A stretch of DNA of 64,000 nucleotides, from the NCBI GenBank assembly GCA_002708315.1, contig PANC01000013.1:1-64000 (forward strand). The letters are read 5' to 3'. Made by a program: the position numbers and the translations under genes. This stretch comes from Lentimicrobiaceae bacterium (lineage in GTDB: Bacteria > Bacteroidota > Bacteroidia > Bacteroidales > F082). Shown one piece after another: positions 1 to 7,754 of this stretch. The first letter of the stretch is position 1. Each line of letters starts with the position of its first letter. The notes under the pieces are model-generated. The model was given only the letters and a program-made list of their open reading frames with translations. It had not been told where the DNA came from and searched no databases.

Positions 1-1983
1 TGATATGGTATAATCTAGGCTGTCCTTTATGGTCATGTCAACTTCACCATCAATAATGCCAATATTCCTGATGTCAAATGCAAGCTTGTTATCCGATTTG
101 CCAGATGTTTTATCCTTTTTACTCTTTGCCTCGCCAATGGTACCAGCAACTACCGGTTTATTTAATTTAAGATTATCGATGATGAGTTTATTATCAGATA
201 ACATTTTTTTGATATCAGAACCATCAATATTAAGGTCTTTGGCCTTAAAACTAATATTATTATCTCCCTTATCTATATTGGAGGACATATCATTTATTCG
301 TACCGAATTATTAGTGATGCTTGAGCTCCCTGTCTTAAGGTAAATTCCATGTTGCATTAATTCCATGTTTAATAACATAAAATCAATGTCAAGGTTGTCG
401 GTATTTAAGTTGTGAATTTCTTTGGGGCTGGAAAGGTTTATATCATTCCAGTTCATGTTTAATCCTGATATATCAACGCCTAGCTTATCTTTCTCTAAAA
501 CATGAATCATACCATTGTTAATGTAAATTTCATCTAATATTAAACCAGGTACTTCAACCTTAGTCCCATTGGTATTTTTCTTCTTGAGCTGTTCCACATC
601 TATGTTTATAACAGGGTTTGAAACTTCTATTCCCAGTTTCATTTTATCCGGTTTTAAACTATTATTAAATGATACTCCATAAATATCAAACGTATCTGCC
701 CTGATCATATATGAGTGCTCACCTTCAACCTTGTCATCTATGCTAACGTTTTCAATTACTAGGTGCTCCTTAATTTCATTTAAATCCAAATTGTTAAATG
801 ACACTTTCAATCCCTTGAGCATATCATCAAGTTTAAACTTCTGTATTGCCAAATTAACGCTGGAGGTATCAAACTTGGGTACCTTGTTTTCAATCATATT
901 GGAATCAAATACAAGGCTATCAATTTTAAAGTTTAAGCTATGGATACTAACGGTGGTATCATTATAACCTCTGCCAGCGAATACATTGGCGTCGTTTATT
1001 TTAAACCGTCCTAGCTTAAGGCTTTCAACCATCTTCTTAATGCGACTTGATTTGCCATTCTTTGATTGCTTGGGTTTTGATGTTTCATTACCGATGATAA
1101 GAATGTTACTTTTATTAATTTCAAGACTATCAATATATATGTCTTTAAACCTTTGAAGGTTAGTGAGGTTAATACCTGAAAATGCTATCTCGGAAATATC
1201 AGCATCTATGGATTTTATGGGAGCAGCATCTGATGTGTCTACAATATGGGCTCTTATGTTACTAATTGCCAATCTATTATTCACGGAGCCGAGAATTAGT
1301 GAATCAAAACTTATGCCATCTCCATTTGGAAAATGATAATCGAAATTGGTTAGTTTTAGCAGGTGTTTATTTGAAAACAGAAAACTATTTTCATCAAAGA
1401 TATTTTCCTTTTGTGTATTGAAATCTTTGAGCATAAGAGTGTATTCCACATAACTCTTCTCCTTGCCAGAACCCACGATTGAAGTTAGGTCTACGCGCCC
1501 TTTAGATATGATAATCTCATTGACAATAACCACCAAGTTCCCCAATAGTTTTGGGTTTTCTTTTAGTCCTTTTATAACCTCCTTGGGTTTCTCCTGAAAC
1601 TGCTGTTTTTTGTCCTTTTGACTGAACCAGAATGAAGGCTCAACAAGGTTAATTTTGTCGGCAATGAATTCTCCATGAAAAATAAGCTTATGCAAAGATA
1701 GGTGCTCTATTGTTAGCTCTGCAAACTTAAAGTCTGATAACTCAATGGACTGTTTCTTATCCACATATACATTGTGGTACTTAAACCGTGAATCCTTAAA
1801 GGTAATGGTAGACCCCAGCATGTCGTAATAAAGATGTCCAATCTGTAGCTCAACGGTTTTATTTGTTTTCTCACTTATACTGATTTTAAAAGCATGGCTT
1901 AAAATCGCATGTCTGGAAACATATAAACCCGCCAATAAAATGACGATAAATAAAAGTAGAATCTTTAGGAATTTGTACTTCAC
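1..1983 (-). CDS. AsmA/DUF748-like membrane-anchored protein (C-terminus cut by window edge)
   Basis: An open frame of 661 codons runs from a GTG at 1983 off the left edge with no stop. GTG is preferred because an in-frame TAA lies four codons upstream and no ATG intervenes. The product starts with one membrane segment (about residues 5-22, rich in Leu/Ile). A long stretch of beta-type sequence follows, with recurring units of the form 'V/L-x-NP-x-I' and 'I-D-x-L', as in AsmA, DUF748 and TamB-like proteins that form elongated lipid-groove structures between inner and outer membrane. I recognise the style of the family rather than a diagnostic motif. A role in envelope lipid transport is inference from that family. 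The gene stands alone, 136 nt from the next gene on the same strand. The missing C-terminus would decide between AsmA, DUF748 and a lineage-specific family. Confidence 0.6.
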   Translation of the reverse strand, partial: MKYKFLKILLLFIVILLAGLYVSRHAILSHAFKISISEKTNKTVELQIGHLYYDMLGSTITFKDSRFKYHNVYVDKKQSIELSDFKFAELTIEHLSLHKLIFHGEFIADKINLVEPSFWFSQKDKKQQFQEKPKEVIKGLKENPKLLGNLVVIVNEIIISKGRVDLTSIVGSGKEKSYVEYTLMLKDFNTQKENIFDENSFLFSNKHLLKLTNFDYHFPNGDGISFDSLILGSVNNRLAISNIRAHIVDTSDAAPIKSIDADISEIAFSGINLTNLQRFKDIYIDSLEINKSNILIIGNETSKPKQSKNGKSSRIKKMVESLKLGRFKINDANVFAGRGYNDTTVSIHSLNFKIDSLVFDSNMIENKVPKFDTSSVNLAIQKFKLDDMLKGLKVSFNNLDLNEIKEHLVIENVSIDDKVEGEHSYMIRADTFDIYGVSFNNSLKPDKMKLGIEVSNPVINIDVEQLKKKNTNGTKVEVPGLILDEIYINNGMIHVLEKDKLGVDISGLNMNWNDINLSSPKEIHNLNTDNLDIDFMLLNMELMQHGIYLKTGSSSITNNSVRINDMSSNIDKGDNNISFKAKDLNIDGSDIKKMLSDNKLIIDNLKLNKPVVAGTIGEAKSKKDKTSGKSDNKLAFDIRNIGIIDGEVDMTIKDSLDYTIS

Positions 1984-2119
1984 TTCAATATTTTAAAACG
2001 TCCTTATCATTAATATCATCAAACTTAAAACATTTTATTGAATTTAAGTAGATAATAAATATTAAAATACATCCATAAATTTTCTGGATTGGGCTCATTT
2101 ATTGCTAATAGAACAATAT

Positions 2120-3115
2120 TTATTGGACATGAAACATATCCAAATATATGGGCAAATGATCACTAAAACCACCATTGTAACGAAACCCAATATTTGTTCT
2201 AAATGGTTTATAACCCAGGTACTTTTCATCATATTCAAGTAGGAAATCCGGATCAAAAATCACTGCACTTGTGCTGGATTTAATTCCACTTTTACCTGTT
2301 ATTATTGACTGGGAGACAATAATCTGATCGAATTCATACCAGCTATGCTGATATTTTAATGTTCCAGCTACATTATTAAACTGGGGTACTAAATTAAGAT
2401 TGGTGAGATCTCTATTTTCCATTAAATGTGTCATACTTTCATCATCGCGATTATCATTGAAATCTCCCATAATGATAAGATTAGCATTTGGGTCATTCAC
2501 AAAAACTGAATCAACAACATTACCAAGCTTCATGGAAGCTATCATCCGGAGCGGGTCGGATTCCAACAACCCTCTGTATCTGGATGTCCAATGATTAACA
2601 AGTACATGTAAAGTATCCTCTCCAACAAGACCCTTTGCATAAATAATATCTCTTGTAACATAACTGGTATCACTGGGATTTGAGAGTGTAATTGGCTCGG
2701 AGTAAACAAGCTCAAAATAGCTGGTGTTATATAGCAGCGCAGCGTCTATACCTCTGTGATCATTGGATTCAAAATGGCAATATTCCAAGGGTAGAACAGA
2801 TAAGGGAGTATTGTGTATCAGATCATTAATAACATAAGCGTTCTCTACCTCGGCAAGACCTACCAATATTATGTCATGCCACTCTCCCACTGCTACAATT
2901 GTCTTATAAATTGAGTTTCTTTTCCTTAGAAATTTCCCATATGTCCACCTAAGGTTTCCTTCGTTTGTGAACTCATTATAATCTCTTGTGGAGTCCACAT
3001 TATTGTCAAAGTAATTTTCCACGTTATAAAATACTGCCCTAAGGGTTTTAGTATTTTGAGAATATAGTTCAGAAATAACAAATAACAGAAGTATAATTGG
3101 GGCTAATTTTCTCAA
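2120..3115 (-). CDS. Secreted endonuclease/exonuclease/phosphatase (EEP) family protein
   Basis: The 331-residue protein opens with a signal peptide of about 20 residues (Leu/Ile core ending in YSQ), so it should leave the cytoplasm. It has the EEP fold motifs in order: NVEN (31-34), the metal-binding Glu in GLAEVEN (86-92), NHW (174-176), GDFND (217-221) and the C-terminal SDHLP (318-322), whose His would be catalytic. The family hydrolyses phosphodiester bonds in DNA, phosphoinositides or sphingolipids using Mg2+. The substrate cannot be read from the sequence. Bacteroidota encode several such exported EEP proteins, often loosely called endonucleases. It is transcribed alone from a likely promoter at 3133-3166, about 90 nt downstream of the ABC permease gene. 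All key residues I can identify are present. Confidence 0.85.
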   Translation of the reverse strand: MRKLAPIILLLFVISELYSQNTKTLRAVFYNVENYFDNNVDSTRDYNEFTNEGNLRWTYGKFLRKRNSIYKTIVAVGEWHDIILVGLAEVENAYVINDLIHNTPLSVLPLEYCHFESNDHRGIDAALLYNTSYFELVYSEPITLSNPSDTSYVTRDIIYAKGLVGEDTLHVLVNHWTSRYRGLLESDPLRMIASMKLGNVVDSVFVNDPNANLIIMGDFNDNRDDESMTHLMENRDLTNLNLVPQFNNVAGTLKYQHSWYEFDQIIVSQSIITGKSGIKSSTSAVIFDPDFLLEYDEKYLGYKPFRTNIGFRYNGGFSDHLPIYLDMFHVQ

Positions 3116-3132
3116 TTGGGGTTGTTTAATCC

Positions 3133-3166
3133 CAAAGCTAGCAATAAATTAGGTTTGCCCATGAAA
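3133..3166 (-). promoter_or_regulatory. Candidate promoter for the EEP gene
   Basis: On the minus strand a perfect Bacteroidota -7 element TAGCTTTG covers 3133-3140, 18 nt before the ATG at 3115. A weak -33 match (TTTC) lies 22 nt further upstream at 3163-3166. The -7 box is convincing and the -33 box is not. Confidence 0.4.
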
Positions 3167-3206
3167 GTAATTCAAAGCAACAAGTTATTTAATCATGGTA
3201 TTGTAA

Positions 3207-4454
3207 TTACTCGTACCTAAGCGATTCTATGGGGTCAAGGCTAGCTGCTTTATTGGCAGGTATTATCCCTGATAAAAGGGCTACTACAAAACACAATCCC
3301 AAACCAAGCACTATCCACAACCAAGGAACTATGAATGCGCTTTCTGTTATTGCGCTTACACCATTTCCAATCATTATTCCTGCTATAACACCAAGAACTC
3401 CTCCTATCTGAGCTATAACAACTGCTTCGACTAAAAACTGGTTTCGTATGGTACGACTGGTCGCTCCAATGGCTTTGCGGATTCCTATTTCTCGTGTTCT
3501 TTCTGTTACTGATACGAGCATGATATTCATCAAACCAATTGCAGCACCCAATAGGGTTATAAAACCTATAACAGTAGCACCAATTTGTATTTTAGATGTT
3601 AGCCCTATTAGCATACTGGATAAATTATCACTTTTTATGATTGAGAAGGAATCGTCTTCACCAAGTTTATCATCTCTTATCCTCCTAAAAACTCCGGTTG
3701 CTTCACCAGTTGCAGCATCCATCTGCGTTTGATTTTTAACCATAACGCTTATCTTGTAGTTCATATTGGGTCTGGAAAAATACTGCCTTACGTTACCCAG
3801 TGGTGCCAAACAGCTTCTGTCGCCATTAAAGCCGATGCTCGAGCCCCGTTCCTTTGTTACTCCAATTATTTTGTATTTACCTGCTCCAATTGAAATCACC
3901 TTATCAATGGGATCCTCATTTTTTTCAAATAATTTTGAAGCTATTTCACTACCAATTATAACAACATGGTTTCCCTGCCGGATTTCCTCCGAATTAAAAT
4001 TCCTACCCTTCTCCAACTCTAAGCCTGCGGTTGACAAATAATTACCATCAACACCCATAACCTGTATGTTAGGATTTGTTTTCTCTGATTCATACTTAAT
4101 GGTGGCAATACCTGTTCCGTAAATATATACTGAAGTTACGGCAGGAAAGTCATAATCTTCCTTGAAGCTCATTGCCTGGTTATAATCTATCCTTTCGAAC
4201 CTCTTTGTTTTATTTCCGTTACCACCAATATTCACTCTAAGCTCTCGGTTTTGAACATTGAATGTATTTGAGCCCATCATGGCAAAATTGTCGTTTAGAA
4301 AGTACTCCACAGCATCAATGGCAGTTAATATGCCAACAAGAGACATAATACCAAATGCTATTATCATAACTGTGAGAATAGTTCTTAGCAGGTGACTCCT
4401 TATGGAGGTGAGAGACATTAATATGTTCTCTTTTATGAGTTTGTAGTTAGTCAT
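3207..4454 (-). CDS. ABC transporter permease, FtsX/MacB family
   Basis: The 415-residue protein has the MacB/FtsX topology. An N-terminal membrane helix (about 23-45) is followed by a large periplasmic MacB_PCD-like domain (to about 275) and three C-terminal helices. The cytoplasmic loop after the second helix carries the family signature around TERTREIGIRKAIGA. Such permeases work with a separate LolD/MacB-type ATPase to move lipoproteins, peptides or drugs, or to transmit force across the envelope. No ATPase is encoded nearby, so the partner must lie elsewhere. The frame is open from a TTG at 4463, but the ATG at 4454 gives the normal N-terminus and follows the upp stop codon (4460-4462) by 5 nt, so the two genes are probably cotranscribed. 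The substrate is unknown. Confidence 0.85.
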   Translation of the reverse strand: MTNYKLIKENILMSLTSIRSHLLRTILTVMIIAFGIMSLVGILTAIDAVEYFLNDNFAMMGSNTFNVQNRELRVNIGGNGNKTKRFERIDYNQAMSFKEDYDFPAVTSVYIYGTGIATIKYESEKTNPNIQVMGVDGNYLSTAGLELEKGRNFNSEEIRQGNHVVIIGSEIASKLFEKNEDPIDKVISIGAGKYKIIGVTKERGSSIGFNGDRSCLAPLGNVRQYFSRPNMNYKISVMVKNQTQMDAATGEATGVFRRIRDDKLGEDDSFSIIKSDNLSSMLIGLTSKIQIGATVIGFITLLGAAIGLMNIMLVSVTERTREIGIRKAIGATSRTIRNQFLVEAVVIAQIGGVLGVIAGIMIGNGVSAITESAFIVPWLWIVLGLGLCFVVALLSGIIPANKAASLDPIESLRYE

Positions 4455-4459
4455 AATTA

Positions 4460-5119
4460 TCAATCAAGTTTTGTTCCGTAAGCCAAATCACCTGCATCAC
4501 CTAGCCCTGGGACAATATACCCCTTGGCAGTAAGTTCGGCATCAATGGCACCAATCCATATGGTTGGTTTATACAACGAAAAATTTCTTTTAATTAATGA
4601 TATACCTTCTTCGCATGCCAGCAAACAAACAATGTGCAAGCTCTTGGGCACACCATTTTGCAATAGTGCTTTAATGGTTGCATTCATTGATCCACCGGTT
4701 GCCAACATTGGGTCAGTAATGATTAGGTTTCTATCTGCAACGGAAGGTGTTGATATATAATCCATTTTGATTATAAAGTCTTCATTTTTTTTATACTTCC
4801 TGTAGGCACTTACAAAGGCATTATCAGCATTATCAAAGTAATTGAGTAATCCCTGATGCATAGGCATCCCTGCCCTTAGAATGGTAGCCATCAAGGGCTT
4901 TTCTTTCAATACATTCATCTTTGATATACCAAGAGGTGTTACAATATCCTTTTCCTGATATTCAAGTACCTTACTGATTTCATAGGCAAATATTTCACCA
5001 ACGCGCTCAAGGTTTCTTCTAAACCTTTGGCTATCTTTTTGCACATCAGAATCTCTGAGTTCCGACAAAAATTGGTTGAATACTGAGTTATTAAGACCTA
5101 ATTCTCTAACCATGTCCAT
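4460..5119 (-). CDS. upp: Uracil phosphoribosyltransferase
   Basis: This cytoplasmic salvage enzyme joins uracil to PRPP to give UMP and pyrophosphate. The 219-residue protein has the type I PRTase PRPP-binding loop DPMLATGGS (136-144), preceded by hydrophobic strand residues. It also has the uracil-binding C-terminal segment GLGDAGDLAYGT (205-216), which is specific to Upp among PRTases. Length is normal for the Bacteroidota form (about 215-220). Two start codons are possible, ATG at 5119 and at 5113 (residue M3). A promoter predicted at 5128-5159 would give a very short leader, which fits either. The stop codon lies just ahead of the ABC permease ATG. Confidence 0.95.
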   Translation of the reverse strand: MDMVRELGLNNSVFNQFLSELRDSDVQKDSQRFRRNLERVGEIFAYEISKVLEYQEKDIVTPLGISKMNVLKEKPLMATILRAGMPMHQGLLNYFDNADNAFVSAYRKYKKNEDFIIKMDYISTPSVADRNLIITDPMLATGGSMNATIKALLQNGVPKSLHIVCLLACEEGISLIKRNFSLYKPTIWIGAIDAELTAKGYIVPGLGDAGDLAYGTKLD

Positions 5120-5127
5120 GTTTTTTA

Positions 5128-5159
5128 CAAAAATAAGTGAAATCCAGAAGAATAATAAA
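5128..5159 (-). promoter_or_regulatory. Candidate promoter for upp
   Basis: The minus strand reads TTTA (5156-5159), 20 nt, then a perfect -7 box TATTTTTG (5128-5135). Transcription would begin only a few bases before the ATG at 5119 or 5113, so the mRNA would be nearly leaderless. Confidence 0.45.
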
Positions 5160-5246
5160 AATAAGGGTTAATTTTATTTGACTCATGAAACCTTCTTTTC
5201 AATGAATAAATCCTGATTACTATTTTCAATATAATTACACATAAAC

Positions 5247-6173
5247 TTATCTGCCTGTTAACCTTAACAAGGTTTTTAAAATTGTGTTTAATTTGTTAAT
5301 ATGAATATTTTGATATACGGATTTAACTGCACCAAAACCCTTATAAAACCTTGCAAGATTTGGATCATTGGAACCTTCAAAGTCAAGAATCCTGAATCCT
5401 GGTGCATTTTCTTTTATTATCTCATCAATTAGAAAGGGCATACCTCCCAGTTCTTTTCCCAAGATGCTATTACCAGAGAACAAGAAAACCAATCTGTTGG
5501 GGGTTTTAAGAAAAAAAGCAGCGGCACATAACTCATTACTATCCGAATAAATACCATGGCTAACACCCACTCCCTTGTAAATGCATACATACATGAGCCT
5601 CTTCAATATCAGGTAGTGCTCTTCCGTCCATTTACCAATTTCCTTGCCTTTGTTATCTCTAAATAATTCGATTATATCCTCGGGTTTAACTCCCTTCATT
5701 TTTACCAAATTGTTTTTATTGGACTTTTTTAGATTCCGCTTGGTATTTGTTGAGTATCCATTATAGATTTTATCATAATCAGATATGAGATCCAGCAGGT
5801 AATTATCATTATTGTTAGTATGATATTCCTTTGGGTTTAAGGTATTGAAGTGATTGAGGTTGTAATTAATAACTTTAATATCTTTTGGTATTGCGGCAAT
5901 GAATTTGTTAACTATTTCGGGATTTATTTCATTCTTGGAAAACACACCTAGCTGCTGAGCAAAAAACGGCTGATAGCAATAGGTAATGCCATACTTTTTA
6001 CGAACCGGCAGTGGCATTACTCTTTCATAATCACCCTCCACCAATGCCGCCCATTCTTCATGAATTATATCGAGATACCAAGAATATGCATAGGGCAAAC
6101 TGTTGACAGAATTGAGAATACAATAATCCCACTTATCGGTGTCAATTTCGTTGTATTTAATATATTTTATCAA
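5247..6173 (-). CDS. GNAT/FemAB-like acyltransferase of unknown substrate
   Basis: The 308-residue soluble protein looks like the two-GNAT-domain (FemAB-like) acyltransferases common in Bacteroidota. An N-terminal half carries the YSWYLD and PLPVRKKYG segments. A C-terminal acetyltransferase half (about 150-295) holds the LVFLFSG strand, a GKELGGMPFL segment where the acyl-CoA loop would be, and the FEGSNDPNLARFYKGFG segment that is characteristic of this family. No signal peptide or membrane helix is visible. It begins 13 nt after the stop of the polysaccharide deacetylase gene, so the two are probably cotranscribed and may act on the same glycan or lipid-linked precursor (inference). FemAB proteins can use aminoacyl-tRNA instead of acyl-CoA, and the sequence alone does not separate these options. 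Confidence 0.7.
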   Translation of the reverse strand: MIKYIKYNEIDTDKWDYCILNSVNSLPYAYSWYLDIIHEEWAALVEGDYERVMPLPVRKKYGITYCYQPFFAQQLGVFSKNEINPEIVNKFIAAIPKDIKVINYNLNHFNTLNPKEYHTNNNDNYLLDLISDYDKIYNGYSTNTKRNLKKSNKNNLVKMKGVKPEDIIELFRDNKGKEIGKWTEEHYLILKRLMYVCIYKGVGVSHGIYSDSNELCAAAFFLKTPNRLVFLFSGNSILGKELGGMPFLIDEIIKENAPGFRILDFEGSNDPNLARFYKGFGAVKSVYQNIHINKLNTILKTLLRLTGR

Positions 6174-6186
6174 ATTATAGTAACAA

Positions 6187-7500
6187 TTATTCCGTTGCCA
6201 TTTTTAGCATCTCCTCATAAACCTTTCGCCATCCCTTCCATCGTTTTTCATCGCTCAGAGGTTCGTTATGCCAAAGAGATGAAAAGGTTCCATCAACTTT
6301 TTTAACCTCATCAATCAGTTTTTTTATCTCCTCTATTGCTTCATCAGGAGTGAGTTCCATATAGTCACGCAGAGTACCATCCATAACAGCAAACGGGTGG
6401 ATACGCAGTTTAGTTTCTGCTTCAATATCCAAATCATAAAAATTATATGGGTCACATATACCAGATCTAAAACCTGGCAATGATGCATAGCCCATGGAAT
6501 AATCATCGGTTATGTCTTCCTCAATGAGATTTCTGTAGGTTACTGGTAATACCAATTTTAAAAAATGCTGCCTGCTTTGGGTAATATCTTTATTTACAAC
6601 CTCCTCTAGGTTACGAATTTCCTTGTGCAATAGTTCTGGATTTTCATTGGAATAATATGAGGGATGGATACCTATTTGAGCATAGTCACCCATTTTTTTT
6701 ACCAAAAATCTATAGGTACGATTCCTTGTGTTTATATTCTTGTCAAATTGTCCATATAGACCAAAAAGAAAAAAGTAAATGGGTTTCAGGTTATACTTTC
6801 TCTGATATTCTATTTGAAGGTCATAGGTATCGAAGGGATCCTTGAAACCTGAAAATAGAACTCTACTTCGCTGAATTACCTCTGACCAGTTGAGACTTTT
6901 AAGGGACATGAAGTAGCCACCTATGGATCTTACCAAACCTTTCTGAGCGTATGCAAATGCTGAATCAATATCATATGTGGGAACAAACTTGAATGTTCTC
7001 TTGGGAAATACAAAGTCTGGATATTTGTTGAGTATAATATCCCTTACAATGTTGGCCCAGATATTAACTATGGGCTTGTTAAGGAAATTTAATTCATGAC
7101 TAACACTTAATTTCGCTGTAAACCTACCATGTCTATCCGGCACATAGGGTTGATATTCCTCATATCGTGAGACCACATAGAATATTGCCGAAAATACATC
7201 AAAGGGTAAAACAGAGTTGCTGTCATAAACAGGAAACAGAGCGTTATTACCTTCATGCTCTACGTAATCAGTATCAATATTTTCTATTCCCCTATGAAAT
7301 AGCAAGTCCGATGATCGGAAAAATAAATCGTCGGAATGGGGCTTATCAGAATAAACAAACTTAGCTCTATCTGAAGACAAGAATTCATCCAAATCAGATG
7401 TAACATCACAATTGACCTTGAGAATATCCTTAAATACCAGGCTAAATACATACTTTATCCTGGTGGTTTTTTTGGGGACGAAAACTAATACTTCTTCCAT
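6187..7500 (-). CDS. Polysaccharide deacetylase family protein (DUF7033-type N-terminus)
   Basis: The 437-residue protein has a Bacteroidota-specific N-terminal domain (about 1-160; DUF7033 in current nomenclature, recognised from the pattern SAIFYVVSRYEEY). A NodB-like barrel follows. The metal-site aspartates lie in TYDIDSA (175-181), the substrate strand in YFFLFG (about 242-247), and the second motif, with its His, in GIHPSYYS (277-284). NodB enzymes remove N- or O-acetyl groups from polysaccharides. The TYDID form of motif 1 is usual for this branch, whose substrates are not established. No signal peptide is seen, so action on a cytoplasmic precursor is more likely than on finished wall. 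It is the first gene of a two-gene unit with the downstream GNAT-like protein. Confidence 0.8.
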   Translation of the reverse strand: MEEVLVFVPKKTTRIKYVFSLVFKDILKVNCDVTSDLDEFLSSDRAKFVYSDKPHSDDLFFRSSDLLFHRGIENIDTDYVEHEGNNALFPVYDSNSVLPFDVFSAIFYVVSRYEEYQPYVPDRHGRFTAKLSVSHELNFLNKPIVNIWANIVRDIILNKYPDFVFPKRTFKFVPTYDIDSAFAYAQKGLVRSIGGYFMSLKSLNWSEVIQRSRVLFSGFKDPFDTYDLQIEYQRKYNLKPIYFFLFGLYGQFDKNINTRNRTYRFLVKKMGDYAQIGIHPSYYSNENPELLHKEIRNLEEVVNKDITQSRQHFLKLVLPVTYRNLIEEDITDDYSMGYASLPGFRSGICDPYNFYDLDIEAETKLRIHPFAVMDGTLRDYMELTPDEAIEEIKKLIDEVKKVDGTFSSLWHNEPLSDEKRWKGWRKVYEEMLKMATE

Positions 7501-7505
7501 TTTAT

Positions 7506-7538
7506 CAAAAATACTATAAATACATAAACTCTTCTAAA
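7506..7538 (-). promoter_or_regulatory. Candidate promoter for the deacetylase-GNAT pair
   Basis: The minus strand reads TTTA (7535-7538), 21 nt, then TATTTTTG (7506-7513). The expected start of transcription falls at or next to the ATG at 7500. It lies in the 254-nt divergent gap shared with dnaX, which otherwise shows only AT-rich sequence. Confidence 0.35.
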
Positions 7539-7706
7539 AACAAAGTATTGTGATAACGGACACATAAAATTATCCATTGCAAATCTAATAATGATTTTAT
7601 AAATGTAATATCATAATCTGGTTTATATGATCAAAATTTAATCCGCTCAGTTACCGACAAATGAATATAATTTTAAAAGAGTTATCAATAATTATTCAGA
7701 TAGATA

Positions 7707-7735
7707 TTTTCAAAAGTGATAAATAACTATTTTTG
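7707..7735 (+). promoter_or_regulatory. Candidate dnaX promoter
   Basis: A perfect -7 box TATTTTTG (7728-7735) lies 19 nt before the dnaX ATG. A degenerate -33 (TTTT, 7707-7710) sits 17 nt upstream of it. The leader would be roughly 13 nt. Confidence 0.4.
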
Positions 7736-7754
7736 AATTCACAATTTTACATTT

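Noticed and set aside
29-967. Plus-strand ORFs of 104 and 78 codons
   Set aside because: They are antisense shadows of the long open minus-strand AsmA-like frame, which has a start, a membrane helix and no stop over 661 codons.
5106-5186. 26-codon minus-strand ORF with a hydrophobic core overlapping the upp start
   Set aside because: It overlaps both the predicted upp promoter and the upp start codons, and hydrophobic short frames are common in AT-rich DNA. A leader peptide is possible but unsupported.
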